DNA of 64,000 nucleotides from Spisula solida (Eukaryota; Mollusca; Bivalvia; Venerida; Mactridae), in NCBI GenBank assembly GCA_947247005.1, contig OX365962.1:4685201-4749200 (forward strand). The letters are read 5' to 3'. Position numbers and translations under genes: made by a program. The notes under the pieces were generated by a model. It worked only from the letters and a program-made list of their open reading frames with translations. It searched no databases and was not told the origin of the DNA. This document shows positions 11,549 through 22,681 of the stretch, piece by piece (within the stretch, counting starts at the first letter, position 1; every line of letters begins with the position of its first letter).

Positions 11549-11616
11549 GTAGTGATAACATTCAATATTTTCAAGAGCGCGTAGCGCGAGTGAAAATATT
11601 AAAATGTTATCACTAC
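11549..11616. repeat. Palindrome P5 with GC-rich core
   Basis: Arm GTAGTGATAACATT plus CAATATTTTC (11549-11573) pairs with GAAAATATT plus AAAATGTTATCACTAC (11591-11616). The core is AAGAGCGCGTAGCGCGAG. Flanking ATATCTCATC and GATAAA extend the pairing weakly. Confidence 0.9.
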
Positions 11617-11804
11617 AAGATAAAGCGAAAGGCAGCGAAAAATATAATAGAGAGTGACACAAAGAAATGGCCAGTCACAGTACATTCAACGTACATTCAA
11701 CGGAAAACCAGAGTGTGACTTGTCAGTTACACACGGCGACAGACTTACAGAACCACTTTTCCTGGATTGTATCCTAACATGTACTTCAAATGTACCTGAA
11801 CCTG

Positions 11805-12005
11805 GGGAGCGGTGACCTAGAGGTAGGGCGCACGCTTCGGGATCGCGAGGGACCAGGTTTGATCCCCGTCTGCGCCATAGTTTATTTGTCTGAGCAGAAA
11901 TAACCCCCATGCTACACTCGACCAAGGTGTAAATCAATATCTGTGAGGGCGATGTCTGTACATGTTCGATATTCCTGGGCGCCGCAGATCGATGTTGGCT
12001 GCACA
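11805..12005 (+). mobile_element. tRNA-derived SINE (family S1)
   Basis: The head resembles a tRNA gene: an A-box-like TGACCTAGAGGTAGGGCGC and a B-box-like GGTTTGATCCC, about 70 bp in total. The body follows with GAGCAGAAATAACCCCCATGC and CACTCGACCAAGGTGTAAAT. The same layout (GAGCAAG..TAACCCATG..AAGTGGG) appears at 57665-57795 on the plus strand and 49480-49612 on the minus strand. The tRNA cloverleaf is degraded, so it is a SINE rather than a tRNA gene. No flanking target duplication was identified. Confidence 0.7.
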
Positions 12006-12824
12006 CCCAATAGGAGAGAAATAGAAATAGACTCGAACGCAGGTTTCATAGATAGCGCAATGACCAGGGGACGTAAACATGTCAAATGGTGTCTGAACTG
12101 CTGAAAGCACCCCCGGAAATCGGCAACTTAATTTAGCTTACTAACTTATCCTTCCACAAGGACACAGCAACCTACCCTCATGAAGAGGCAGAATAACGCG
12201 CGTTGTCAATTTTTCATAGGACGGTATGACCAGTCCTGACGCGACTGGAAATTGAATTTGAGATAAAGTTCGAGGAAAAAATCAGCAAAATGATTTATTT
12301 TTATACGAATTTTGTGTCCAGCCTTCTGAATTAACACTAACCTAATGACGAATACTGAGTGTTAATCACTTTTGATTGACTATTTCAATTTGACTTGGTA
12401 ATCATTATTGTTGGTGGTGTTTGGTGCTTACGTGTAATATCACATTAAGCATCATTTCCTAGGTTAAACTTAAGATGGAACTTACAATACTTCATTTTAT
12501 AATTCCTATTTTGTAATTGCAAGAGGTACGGTATCTCTGCCTTTCTGCTGTCCTTCGAATTTTTATAATCCACGAAATAAACAAACTCACGATATTGTCA
12601 ATCAACTTTTGTTAAAATTACTTTTTTGTTTTATTTTTATATCCATGTCGTTATCATGGTATACAAATAACCTCAAATAACGTCATTTCCTTATTTAATG
12701 CACACTGATTTTTCCCTGTCTTTTACGGGTATACGGTACAGTAGTAAAATGTACGGATGTATGATAAAAAACAAATAATGTAAGATGAATTATTTTTCAT
12801 CAGTTTTAAATTTAATGATTGTGG
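12006..12824. other. Non-coding, nothing recognised
   Basis: No ORF or repeat boundary can be supported. It may include the 3' part of the preceding SINE. Confidence 0.3.
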
Positions 12825-13400
12825 TTAATTTAAATCTTGAATTCATGAAGCGTTTAACAGAATTCATGAAATCGATAAATCGTGAAATGTTAATGGGAAA
12901 TCGTGAGTTTGCATTTTCGTGAAATAATAAAGGGAAATCATAAGTTTGCCTGTTCATGAATTTTGAATGTCGTCGTAACTATCCGTAATATTTATTTTAA
13001 CTGCATGTTAATGGTATCAATTTTGTTGAATATAATAGTATTATACTAAACCGACAAAATACCAAACACATAATTTATTATAAGTATTTGATTTACCTAT
13101 TTTGAGACAAGTTTGACTTCATTATCATACCGAGACAATGTTTAAACCAGATACACGTAATGTTTGTCAGTAGTTCGTTACTTACAGCACAGGAATTTGA
13201 AATTCTATCCATATGCTAATTTCAAATTCCAGGGCTTACAGTATTCAGTTTGACCTCTTTGTCCTATCGTGACATTTTTCCAATCACGTGATTTGATCCC
13301 GGTAGTTCATTAGCTGCAATATTCACAGTAAAATAGCGTAGGGTGGGCGTAATCACGGTATAATCGTATTGCGATACCGTCAAACGTGTAATAATCACTG
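12825..13400. repeat. Dispersed repeat F, second copy
   Basis: Starts with the AAATCGTGAA tract (to about 12965), then GTATCAATTTTGTTGAATAT and ACCGACAAAATACCAAACAC (13015-13075), then the GACCTCTTTGTCCTATCGTG and GGTAGTTCATTAGCTGCAAT blocks (13250-13390). Compared with copy 1 it carries an extra ~45 bp at 13187-13235 that includes a perfect hairpin. Confidence 0.7.
13192..13230. repeat. Small perfect hairpin inserted in repeat F
   Basis: GGAATTTGAAATT (13192-13204) and AATTTCAAATTCC (13218-13230) are perfect 13-bp inverted repeats with a 13-nt loop. Repeat F copy 1 (near 5930) lacks this segment: TTACAG continues directly into TATTCAG. A TTACAG duplication flanks the insert. Confidence 0.85.
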
Positions 13401-14701
13401 AAACACTAGGAAGGTATGAAATCATTTTGGTGACGTCATAATTATCATTATGTGTTTGAAATGGTGACATTATTATTGTCATTGTCCGATGAAATTTTAT
13501 TAAACAAAAAAGTCCGAGACCATCCATGGAAACAGTATGTAACACTCAAATATCGTCCAAACAATATGCACGATTTTTAAATCTTTTAGGCACATAACAA
13601 TTGTTACGTAGTCCTCCTCAAGTAACATAAAGTCAACAAACGAAATCGTATAGTTTTCTAATTTTAATTAATAAGTTCATCGTTTAAATCATAATCTCAA
13701 ATCATCAGTGAGCATTTTAATTAATAATTGTATTTTACATTTCTAACTCTGAATAGTACTTCGCTCTTTCTCTTAACTCTGAGCTCTCTCTGTCTCTACT
13801 CTCTTCTGACTATTTTCAATATAACAATTAGTTTTATTAGAATTAAATTTGTTATTGACAGCAGTGGGTGTTATCCTTATTACCCAATGAAGTTTCAAAA
13901 CTGCAAGTCCCTTGACCAATGAAATTATATGTTAATTTTCTGATGCAATACTAATTTGGAATGTCATGTTTTAATGAGGGTTCCAAAAAGTAGCCAAAAG
14001 TTATGATTTGACGTCAATCAACTCCCCAGTAATTATTATATACTGCCTATCAATTATGAAATTGTTTATCAGTTTTATGGTGCAATGTAAACATCAAAAT
14101 ACCAATTAGTACAAACTGTCGCACGCTGACTTAAGTTGTTTACAGAGACTTGTTCTGCTGCCAATACATACATGTCTAACTTACTCGGTCATTATTAAAG
14201 TACAGACTGATATACAAATGTATGTCCCTTAAATTATATGCTCACTAATGATAATTTAATCAATGCAATCAAAGAAAATACACAATAAACATGGTGTGAT
14301 AGGCATTATGTTATACAATTATATTACGACTAAAGGCTAAAGATTAAAGACATTATACAACTAGGAACGACATAACAATGGTAATGCAAGTAATTAAACG
14401 TCAGTAAAGATTTGCTATCTTGCAGTTAAACACATCATCCTAATGTAAAGTAATATGTGCTTGTTTTGTAATCTTTTTTTAACTTCTTTAGACTATTAAA
14501 AATTTCCTAAGGTTTTGTAAGCGGTATACGACGTGCAAAAAGATAATATAAAATCGGGTAGGTATCGGCAGCAAGCATCAGAAATAGCAGAGCACGAATA
14601 GCACGGAACTGGAACATACAATAAAGTACACGCTACATTAACCAACACACAACTGAACAAGAAAAGAAAACCAAGTACAAAGTGCTACTTGTCGCTGGCT
14701 T
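13401..14701. other. Non-coding, nothing recognised
   Basis: AT-rich. Open frames at 13264-13545 (minus) and 13728-13922 (plus) are short, begin at non-ATG codons or lie in pyrimidine-rich simple sequence (CTCTCTGTCTCTACTCTCTT), and show no domain. Confidence 0.3.
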
Positions 14702-14900
14702 AGGTTGAGAAGGTCGTAAGTACAAAATCAATATTTTGAGATAACAAGAAAAAAACTGTCTCAAAACTTCTCTTTACGCATGAAAAACAAGCTTTTTCAA
14801 CTTCTATTCGGTCAACATGAAAATAGGCACTTACGACCTTCTAATTCAGCGATATGTCAATTGATTCAAACATGCTATAATCATATTTGTAAACGTTTTT
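14702..14900. repeat. Fragment of repeat F with terminal inverted arms
   Basis: GAGAAGGTCGTAAGTAC at 14706 is mirrored by GCACTTACGACCTTCT at about 14830-14845. Between them AACAAGAAAAAAACTGTCTC and CTTTTTCAACTT match 5740-5810. The block is thus a ~140-bp unit bounded by inverted repeats. In the 5.7-kb copy only the left arm (GAAGGACGTAAGCAC) remains recognisable. Confidence 0.6.
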
Positions 14901-15164
14901 AGACGAATTAAATCAATTTGATATTGTTTTATCATTATGTTCAGAGACAATAGTATTAAGATAACCGTTGAAGTTCTGATAATGCACCCTTTGGATGTTT
15001 GACGTTTTATAATGTGTGTGTGTATTTATTTGTATGAACTCAAAGCCTCAAAGGCTTATCTAACGTATTGTATATAAATACTGCACGGTATAAACTAGTA
15101 AACGTGGTCTTTAGTGCTGATTTCTATTCGTCATTTGCATTTTGCAAAATATAATAATGTCTAA

Positions 15165-15919
15165 ACAAGAGCTGTTCACGAACAGTGCGCTCCACTATTC
15201 GTAGCGCCATGCTAGGATAGAACAATCATTATACATATTCAAAACAAAATGCTTCATAACAGCAGCATTACCATCTGCTGTGTAGAGGTTAGGGCTTCTA
15301 AGTCGAAAAGGGGGGATAATTTGGACAACTTATGCAGGACCGTTACCTACTCATGTGCAGGTCCTCTTGGTCATGAAGGTAAACAAATAAGCATTTCTTA
15401 GTCCAAAAGGGAGCATAATTTCAACAAAATGCTAAATAGTTATCTTCTCCTGTGTAGGGGATGGGTACATGATGGTGAACAAGTATGCAAAGTATCAAAG
15501 CAATATATCAATGCACTTTGAAGATATTAGAGGTTAAAAGCCTGTACTTAAACTTTAACATTTGCATTTCCAAGTCCAAAAGGGGCATAATTTCAACAAA
15601 ATGCTTGATAGAGTTACCCACCCCTGTGTAGGCGTTGGGGTGATGATGGAGAACAAGTATGCATAGCATTATGTGAATGCACTTTGAAAATATAAAAGGT
15701 GAAAAACCCTATACCTAAACTTTAACATTTGCACTAAGTTGAAAAAGGGGGCATAATTTCACCAATATGCTTGATAGATTTACCTACCCCTGTTTATGGG
15801 TTGGGGTCATGATGGTGAACAAGTATGCAAAGTATGAAAGCAATATGTCAATGCACTTTGAAGATATAAGGTTAAAAAACCTGTACCTAAACTTTAACAA
15901 AAGTGTTACGCCAACGCCA

Positions 15920-15953
<34 letters not shown>

Positions 15954-16000
15954 TCGGGTGACTGCAATAGCTCCCCTTGTTCTACGAAAAGTGGAGCTAA
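15165..16000. mobile_element. 'ACAAGAGCTGT'-headed element, near-complete copy
   Basis: The head at 15165 (ACAAGAGCTGTTCACGAACA, CATGCTAGGATAG) is followed by about four ~170-bp tandem units (AAGTCCAAAAGGGGGCATAA-type starts near 15400, 15572 and 15741). A hexanucleotide run of CGCCAA/CGCCGA follows at 15908-15957, and the tail is GGGTGACTGCAATAGCTCCC to AAGTGGAGCTAAAA. The head motif GAGCTGT and the tail GGAGCTAAA are partly symmetric. No coding capacity is seen. The class (SINE, MITE or Helitron-like) cannot be fixed from one window. Confidence 0.75.
15908..15957. repeat. (CGCCGA)n microsatellite
   Basis: Eight hexamer units, two CGCCAA followed by CGCCGA copies, lie at the 3' side of the element at 15165-16000. 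Simple-sequence tails of this kind are common on mollusc non-autonomous elements (general knowledge). Confidence 0.9.
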
Positions 16001-16622
16001 AAACACAGACTCTCGTGTGATAGGGGCATATAACAAAAAATGTTCTATCATAATTTGGAGTTAGATACCTTTAAAGGAGCATTAATATTTTTGCAGCAAC
16101 TGATTAGTATATCTTGTATTTGACAGACTGTCTTAACATTTTAACTCCATTAGCTATAAGACTTCCAAATCGCATTAAAATCGTATGTTATCATTTTCAG
16201 ACTAGTAAACATAAAAGGCAATGTTTTTATGTTCGGTATATCACATTCTATCTGGAAACCAATATTTCCCCAAACATTTTACTAACATGCAATTGTCTTA
16301 AAGAGTATGCCTCCGGATATTTACATTGTTAAATCATCATTTGTAAGACAATTCATAGAGGATGTATTTTGGGTTCAAAATATTCGTAAAATATGGCAAT
16401 AGTCAAATGAATTTTAGTAGAACGATTGTGCAGTTCGTTATAGTTATTCGGGTATGTCACTTGTATACAAACACTGCACTATCATAACATAGTATTTTTA
16501 TTGTTTGTGACAATTTAATCAGATAAATAGACAGTGCAAACCAAATACTTTATCAACTAATCCACATACAATGTAATCATACATCTTTTGTTAAATTAAG
16601 ACATTTAAAGTGAAATTACAAT
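16001..16622. other. Non-coding, nothing recognised
   Basis: AT-rich. The plus open frame 16114-16332 has no start context or domain. Confidence 0.3.
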
Positions 16623-16706
16623 GTGTTTGTACATAATGTCATGTAGGCAGATGTTTGTACATAATGTCATGTAGGCAGGTGTTTGTACATAATGTCATGT
16701 AGGCCG
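16623..16706. repeat. 28-bp triplication
   Basis: Three consecutive copies of a 28-bp unit (GTGTTTGTACATAATGTCAT then GTAGGCAG), differing at one or two positions. Confidence 0.95.
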
Positions 16707-16890
16707 GGGTTACGCATGACACTTTGCTTTATGAAGGTTAACATTCATGCCAAATATAAGAGAGATTGGTCAATGTATGACAAAGTTATGGTCCGGACAA
16801 GCTCAATTTGATCTTTGACAACAAACTGTGACCTTGACCTTGGAGTTGTGCATACCAGAAACTGACCAGAAACTGACGGAACAAATTGAA
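16707..16890. repeat. Fragment of 'GACCTTGACCTT' repeat family
   Basis: Contains GTGACCTTGACCTTGGAGTT, GTTACGCATGACAC, ATGCCAAATATAAGAGAG and ACAAAGTTATGGTCCGGACA. The same landmarks in the same order occur in the array at 44740-45610. A single diverged unit is inferred. Confidence 0.55.
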
Positions 16891-17025
16891 ACCGCATTAC
16901 TCAGAGAATAGCTCCTAGTTGTGCTTTTGTACTTTAAACATTGCACTCCATATAGTCGAATCTAATAGATGTCAATATTTACCAAACTATATTAGCCAAT
17001 TTTCCCAAAAATGTTTGGAGTGTTA

Positions 17026-17243
17026 TATAACTCCAACGCGATAAATTGCAGTACAAAAACAAACACAATACTGTCTATATTTTTGTTATGGATTAATATC
17101 AAGGACCATAACATTTACCAATGAAAGCATTCAAACATTTGGCACAACATATAAAGTTTTCATGCTCCTAAATATTCAGAAACGATAAATATAGCGGATT
17201 TCGTGTTTGTTTTTGTATTGCAATTTATCGCGCTGGAGTTATA
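17026..17243. mobile_element. 218-bp MITE with 41-bp terminal inverted repeats
   Basis: Left end 17026-17066 (TATAACTCCAACGCGATAAA...) and right end 17203-17243 are inverted repeats over 41 bp with a few mismatches. The ends abut TA dinucleotides, as expected for Tc1/mariner-type target sites, though the superfamily is only inferred. The interior is AT-rich with no ORF. Confidence 0.85.
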
Positions 17244-17471
17244 CTCACACGTTTAAACGAATGTTTGCGGTTTTGCTTTTTATAAAAAGTGCTTACATAT
17301 TAAGCCGTATAAATATTTATAGATGCCCGGATGTAGGATCAAATAAACCAGTTGTGCAAGTTACACAAGTTATGTATTGATACAAACCATTTGGTGTTTA
17401 CATCTGGAATTCTCTGCTAAAATGTATCAATTTGAAAGTAACTTCTATGCACTTCTTTGTAAAATATCGGG

Positions 17472-17714
17472 CTTCTATAGTCTCAACTTCTATAGTCTCA
17501 ACTTGTCTCAACTTCTATAGTCTCAACTACTATAGTCTCAACTTCTATAGTCTCAACTTGTCTCAACTTCTATAGTCTCAACTTCTATAGTCTCAAATTC
17601 TATAGTCTCAACTACTATAGTCTCAACTTCTATAGTCTCAAATTCTATAGTCTCAACTTCTATAGTCTCAACTTCTATATCTCAACTTCTATAGTCTCAA
17701 CTTCTATAGTTTCA
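17472..17714. repeat. 15-bp tandem repeat, ~16 copies
   Basis: CTTCTATAGTCTCAA repeats through the block. Some copies are shortened (ACTTGTCTCA lacks the TCTATAG part) and others carry TACTATAG or ATTCTATAG variants. It is bounded by unique sequence. Confidence 0.95.
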
Positions 17715-18059
17715 GCAATGTTGTTTTGAATTATAGTTATACCTGAATACAAGATACAAATATAAAAAACGTGTTTAAATAAATTGTATTTAGCTTGATA
17801 TAATACGGAGAAAACGTGTACATTAACTGCAATATTGTACGAAAAAGGTGCGATAACTGTAATACTGCACTTTTTGGGTTGTTTACTACCACAGCAAACA
17901 CGCCCCCAGCCTTAAACTATGATACATACCAGATAGAAATCTAATAAACTATCATTCAAACCGAAACATTTTAAATTTCGATTTGCATGCTTTTATTTAT
18001 TACCGCTACTGATAACCTATACTGAGCGAGACCCCAGAATAGATAAGTCACTTTAATTT
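17715..18059. other. Non-coding, nothing recognised
   Basis: No gene is seen. GTGCGATAACTGTAATACTG and TTAACTGCAATATTGTACG are near-repeats of each other (about 17820-17870), 33 bp apart. Confidence 0.3.
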
Positions 18060-18295
18060 TTGGGGGGTAGTGCATGGTACAGAAGATGCCCCAGTTCCAG
18101 AAGCATCTGGGCTTACGTGCCTGATGTAAAGCATCATACACGGGACATCGGTTTTAACGTATCGTCTGAAAGACTATCGGTATTGTAGTTGTTAGGTGGG
18201 AAACACTGGAAAGCTTTCTACTTTATCCGGCTGAAGGCGGTATCGAATCAACAACCTTCGTATAAGCAGTCAGTAGCTCTTACCACTCCGAAACA
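18060..18295 (-). mobile_element. tRNA-derived SINE (family S2)
   Basis: On the minus strand the head reads GGAGTGGTAAGAGC (A-box-like), then GATTCGATACCGCC (B-box-like). The body includes GACGATACGTTAAAACCGAT, GTCCCGTGTATGATGC and GGCACGTAAGCCC. ACGTTAAA..CCGA.GTCCCGTGT is a segment I recognise as recurring in invertebrate SINEs. The tRNA part is degenerate, and no intact cloverleaf could be drawn. Confidence 0.65.
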
Positions 18296-18346
18296 TTTTC
18301 ACACAAAACATTTATGTGTTAATTGTTTTCAGCCACGCTACGTATA

Positions 18347-18449
18347 GGTTATCGATCATATATTAGAATAATGAACGAATTAAGTACAAGTGAGCGAAGC
18401 GAACGCTGTACTTAATTCGTTTATTATTCTAATATGTGATCTATAACCG
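18347..18449. repeat. Palindrome P6 with GC-rich core
   Basis: Arms of ~42 bp (18347-18388 and 18407-18449) include GAATAATGAACGAATTAAGT and its complement, with a few mismatches. The core AGTGAGCGAAGCGAACGC (18389-18406) is GC-rich inside an AT-rich stem. It is the longest clean stem among the cored palindromes. Confidence 0.92.
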
Positions 18450-20306
18450 GCTTATAGTTTACCCGCCCACTTTTTGGTGTCATTTCCAATGCTTTTGTTT
18501 GCAAACAATAGCATGCCCATTGATAGAGTAATCAGGGTAAAATAAGGCAAGATTGTATGTAGGAGGGATGATCAACAAATACACAGGAAAATACTTTGAA
18601 ATCTTTATAACATTGACCAATACTTAAAATTATTGGTCATATAAAAGATTGACGTATTACGAATACACAATGTACATAACTATAAAACATTAAACTCAAG
18701 GTAATATTTTTTTAAAAAAAACATTGAAACTGTAACGTAACTATGCTAACAATGGCCCAACGTCATCGCGGAGTTGGTACATATAACAGTATACATACTC
18801 ATTTGTGGCACAATTCATAATGTATCATGCAGTAAAACATTCTCAAAAATAGCTGTACAACTAGATACTCTTCATAGACATGTAAACCGAAAAATTCTGT
18901 ATCGCACTAATTTTCTGACAACGACTTTGATGCAAATAGTTCTTAAACGGAATTTGACATTAAAGCTTGTTTTTGAAATCATGACATTACATAATACATT
19001 TTTATAACCCAATCCTTTAGAAAATTACACAAAAATTGAATGCATCAATGCTACGTCATCGTTTGCTACGTTCAACGTTGCAAAATATCAACATTTGCAT
19101 AACGTCGAGTGCTGGAAATCACATCCGTTCTGACTTTGGTTAATATTGATGATAAGCGGTGAATCAACTTGAAATACATTTATCTTCATGTATTGAAAAT
19201 TTCATCCAATTACAATAACAAATAACGAAATTAGGGCGTTTTTCCTTGTATTTTTGATCACCCCTCGTATATAAGCTGGTAATATGCTAATATAGGAATA
19301 ACAGTACAATTTAGAGAGAAGGCGGGTCTAGTTTTCCATATATGGAAACAGCCAAATTGTCCTAATAAATGGATTTACTTCATGAACCACTTACTAGATA
19401 TTGTGCCCATTGCACTAATAAATGAATAGAGGTCCAACAATTTGAAAATTCCTGGCTTTTGATTGGACAAAGACGTAGGGTAAACTATAAAATACGTTAT
19501 AAAATGCGTTTACTGATTAAACGATAATAAGACACACATGCCGGAAAACATAATTTAGTGTATTCGTTAACAATGAACTTTTTTGTTATGATAAACAAAA
19601 AGTCATCATAACGTAGCATTTAGAAGAATATGGCCAATAAATAAAATAATTAATGACACTTTAAGTAACTTGGGCCTCATTTGGTTTAGTTCCATTTAAC
19701 ATTGTACCCATTCCAAACTTAATTGCAAAACTGATGCTAGTCATATTTACTGTATAAGTGGTTAAGATAGCGACGTGAAATAACGAATTTAGTGAATTTA
19801 CAAAATTTGCAGTAATATTACCTCTACCGTATATTTTCCCCTACAAACAAACTACAGTACAACCTCTCTAGAGCAACACCCTTTGGGAAACACAAAGATT
19901 GGTTGTTGTTCAGAAGTTGTTGCTCTGAAGATGTAAAATGTGTATTAAACGGAAACTATATGATTAAGATAGGCTCATGTTCTATACAGGGTCATTCTAA
20001 GAGACATTGCCTTGATAACTAAAAGAATATCGCAATTACGCAATTATTTCCGTACGCCAAATGTCAAACATTTAAAATCCGCTAACCTTTTGACCCTCGA
20101 AAATATTCAATTATTTGGTAGTTATTAGGCGAATTCACTAGCCTAGCTGTTACTGGAACTAGATGTAGTTTAATTAGCAAAAAACAAGAAGTGCGAGATC
20201 GTGCAAGCCCGTTTTTCTTTTAAACATATTTATAGCGCATTGCAAAAATGCATATGGACGATATGAGAACATAATGGACATCGATGTGAAGAATGATCAA
20301 GGACGT
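18450..20306. other. Non-coding, nothing recognised
   Basis: About 1.9 kb of AT-rich sequence. The plus open frame 18774-19007 has no homologous motif that I recognise and sits in ordinary composition. No repeat termini were found. Confidence 0.3.
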
Positions 20307-20846
20307 GTCGGCGTTAGCGCCAACACAATATTGTAAGCGTTACCCTTAGTGTCGGCGTTAGCGCCAAAATTACATTTTAAGCGTTAACGTTATATGTCGG
20401 CGTTAGTGCCAAAGCAACATTGCAAGCATTAATCTTAGTGTCGGCGTTAGCGTCTAAATTACGCTGTAAGCGTTAACCTTAGTGTCGGCGTTAGCGTCAA
20501 AATAACATTGTAAGCATTTACCTTAGTGTCGGCGTTAGCGTCAAAATAACATTGTAAGCATTAACCTTAGTGTCGGCGTTAGCGACAAAATAGCATTGCA
20601 AGCGTTAACCTTAGTGTCGGCGTTAGCGCCAAATAGCGTTGTAAGCGTTAACCTTAGTGTCGGCGATAGCGCCGAAATAGCGTTGTAAGCATAACCTTAG
20701 TTTCGGCGTTAGCGTCAAAATAACATTGTAAGCATTAACCTTAGTGTCGGCGTTAGCGTCAAAATAACATTGTAAGCATTAACCTTAGTGTCGGCTTTAG
20801 CGACAAAATAGCATTGTAAGCGTTAACCTTAGTGTCGGCGTTAGCG
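20307..20846. repeat. 44-bp minisatellite, ~12 copies
   Basis: The unit begins GTCGGCGTTAGCGCCAAAAT and ends GCGTTAACCTTAGT. About 12.3 copies with substitutions (GCGCC, GCGTC or GCGAC after GTTA). Within each unit GGCGTTAGCGCC and AAGCGTTAAC are partly self-complementary. The last, partial copy runs straight into Rep-A sequence at about 20847. Confidence 0.95.
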
Positions 20847-21770
20847 CAGATCTTGTCAAACATTAAAATAGGCTTATGTGACTTTATAGGCATGTTGCAT
20901 ATATAAACAATTGCAAAAAGGGTACATTTTATTTGGCAAACATGTCTTTTATGCGAATATCAAAATCGGCAGTAAAAAATTATAAGCGCCTATTTATCAG
21001 ATTCTACAGTACGCGTACAGTAAACACTGACCGAGCGCAGCTGGATTCCGATACCGAGACGCTAGGATATATCTGGTCAGTACTACGCTATAAGATTACA
21101 TAACCGATAACAGGCATTGCAGACGATACTAGGGTAATAGCAATTTATTCATAATAGCAAATTGATCACGTGTCCCTGTTCTGGAAGTAGTAATTTTCTG
21201 GACTGTTATTTGGTTAATACAATTACGTCTACATTGTATTATTTACACGGTGTTTATTTATATAGGCCTTATATTTCAGTTTCTTCTAGTGTGTAATACG
21301 TTTATATTACATGTAAATACTTCGGAACTACTTTGCTTAGTCAATAGTGTATATACTAAAAATAGCTTCTAACAGAACCTTCAATATAAGTTCTAAAAAT
21401 AGCTATGCAGTCGGGACATTTGATGGATACGTCATGCATAAATTATTCAAATAGCTATACAGCCGAGACATGTGATTAATACGTCATTTTCATATTATGA
21501 AACAAGTTCCATATGTTCTCAGCGGAATGATTATTTGCAAAAATATCGATTTAACGAACAGTTTGACAATATTTTTTCATCTTAAAATAAAAAAACATGC
21601 TGATTTAAGTAAAAAAGTTAAAATATTTGCAGAAACATATTTAATAATATTGAAAATGTTGACAGTTTCTGGAACTACTTGAATGCGGATTCACATAGCA
21701 GCCTAAAGGCGGTTCAGATTGTATTAAGAAATGGGCAATGGTAGTAATGAGAGGCTTAACGCCTCCCAAA
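20847..21770 (+). repeat. Rep-A copy A1 (plus orientation)
   Basis: Shares with copy B (28480-29219), in the same order: GATCTTGTC, AATAGGCTTATGTGACT, GCGCCTATTTATCAGATTCT, AAAAATAGCTATGCAG, ATTATGAAACAAGTTC, TTGACAGTTTCTGGAACTAC, TTGAATGCGGATTCACAT, AAGAAATGGGCAATGGTAGT and the hairpin end GAGGCTTAACGCCTC. About 0.9 kb and more diverged than B and C in its middle. No coding capacity is supported. Confidence 0.75.
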
Positions 21771-21774
21771 AACC

Positions 21775-22280
21775 CGGCTGTATAGCTATTTTTAGAATTT
21801 GTATTTCAGGTTCCAGATGTAGCTAATTTTAGAATATAGGAGTGTTACACCAAACTCCAGAACCAGGGTCACGTGATGGTTTTATGAATTAATTGTATAC
21901 CGTCTGCAAAGCACTGTTATGTAATCATATGGTGCGGCACTGACCCATATATAATTATACTAGCTTTATATAGACTGTCTCACGCTGTGAGGGAAGTGAT
22001 TACAAGACGGTACTGTAGAATCTGATAAATAGGCGCGTATTATTATTTTAGAGCCACTTTTGATATATGCATTCAATACATGTATCCCACATTAATTAAT
22101 ATGCCCCTTTTCTACAATTATTTAGACCCCCAACATGCCTATTTAGTCACATAGGCCTATTTTGACATTCAAGACAAGATCGGCAGTAAGAAAACGAACA
22201 TAAAACGTGTAAAAATTGGGTTGAGCTTGAATAGCAGCAACCAGATAGCCTCCCACCAACACTCACAGTGCTTTGATTAT
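21775..22280 (-). repeat. Rep-A copy A2 (minus orientation), truncated
   Basis: Reverse-complement Rep-A, beginning inside the element at CGGCTGTATAGCTATTTTTA and running through GGGTCACGTGATGGTTTTAT, GTGATTACAAGACGGTACTG, AATCTGATAAATAGGCGCG and ACAAGATCGGCAGTAAGAAA to the end AGTGCTTTGATTATT. It abuts copy A1 end to end, so 20847-22280 is a ~1.4-kb inverted duplication whose arms can pair for several hundred bases. Confidence 0.8.
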
Positions 22281-22681
22281 TACAGTGGCTAAACATTTCC
22301 GTTGCTTATAAAAGAAACGTTCAAGCTCAACAACCGGCTTTGTTTGATAAACAATGTATCTTTATCAGCGGCGTTAATCACTATTTTACCAAGAAGAGAT
22401 TTTACCTTAGGCCATGCAAATTAATTGCTAAAATATATCGAATGATTTCTTAAAATGTGGGAATTACTTTTTTTGAAAACCCGTAACTGCAATAACTGGG
22501 ACCATTTGTTTTGTCTACGGCCTGTGGTCTAATCTGGGATCTCCCGCAATAGAAGCCGGTGATCAACATGCTATCGAGGAGGAGGAGGTATCTTATTTAG
22601 AAAAGACTAAATAATTCAATCTAGTGTTAGTTTACACTAACTTATTTAAGGTCGATTGTGAAACAAGTTTTTCAAACTTAT
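22281..22681. other. Non-coding; degraded tRNA-like segment at the right side
   Basis: Near 22548-22628, GATCAACATGCTATCGAGG followed by CAATCTAGTGTTA matches, in the same orientation, TTCAACCACTAGGCTATCGAGG and CAATCTAGTATTA at 27513-27575. The two lie on either side of the 4.8-kb composite element. This may be a SINE split or duplicated by the insertion. Confidence 0.4.

Noticed and set aside
15767..15961. 64-codon ORF ending in a (PT)n run
   Set aside because: It lies in a ~170-bp tandem unit and reads through the CGCCGA microsatellite. The Pro-Thr repeat is the microsatellite itself.
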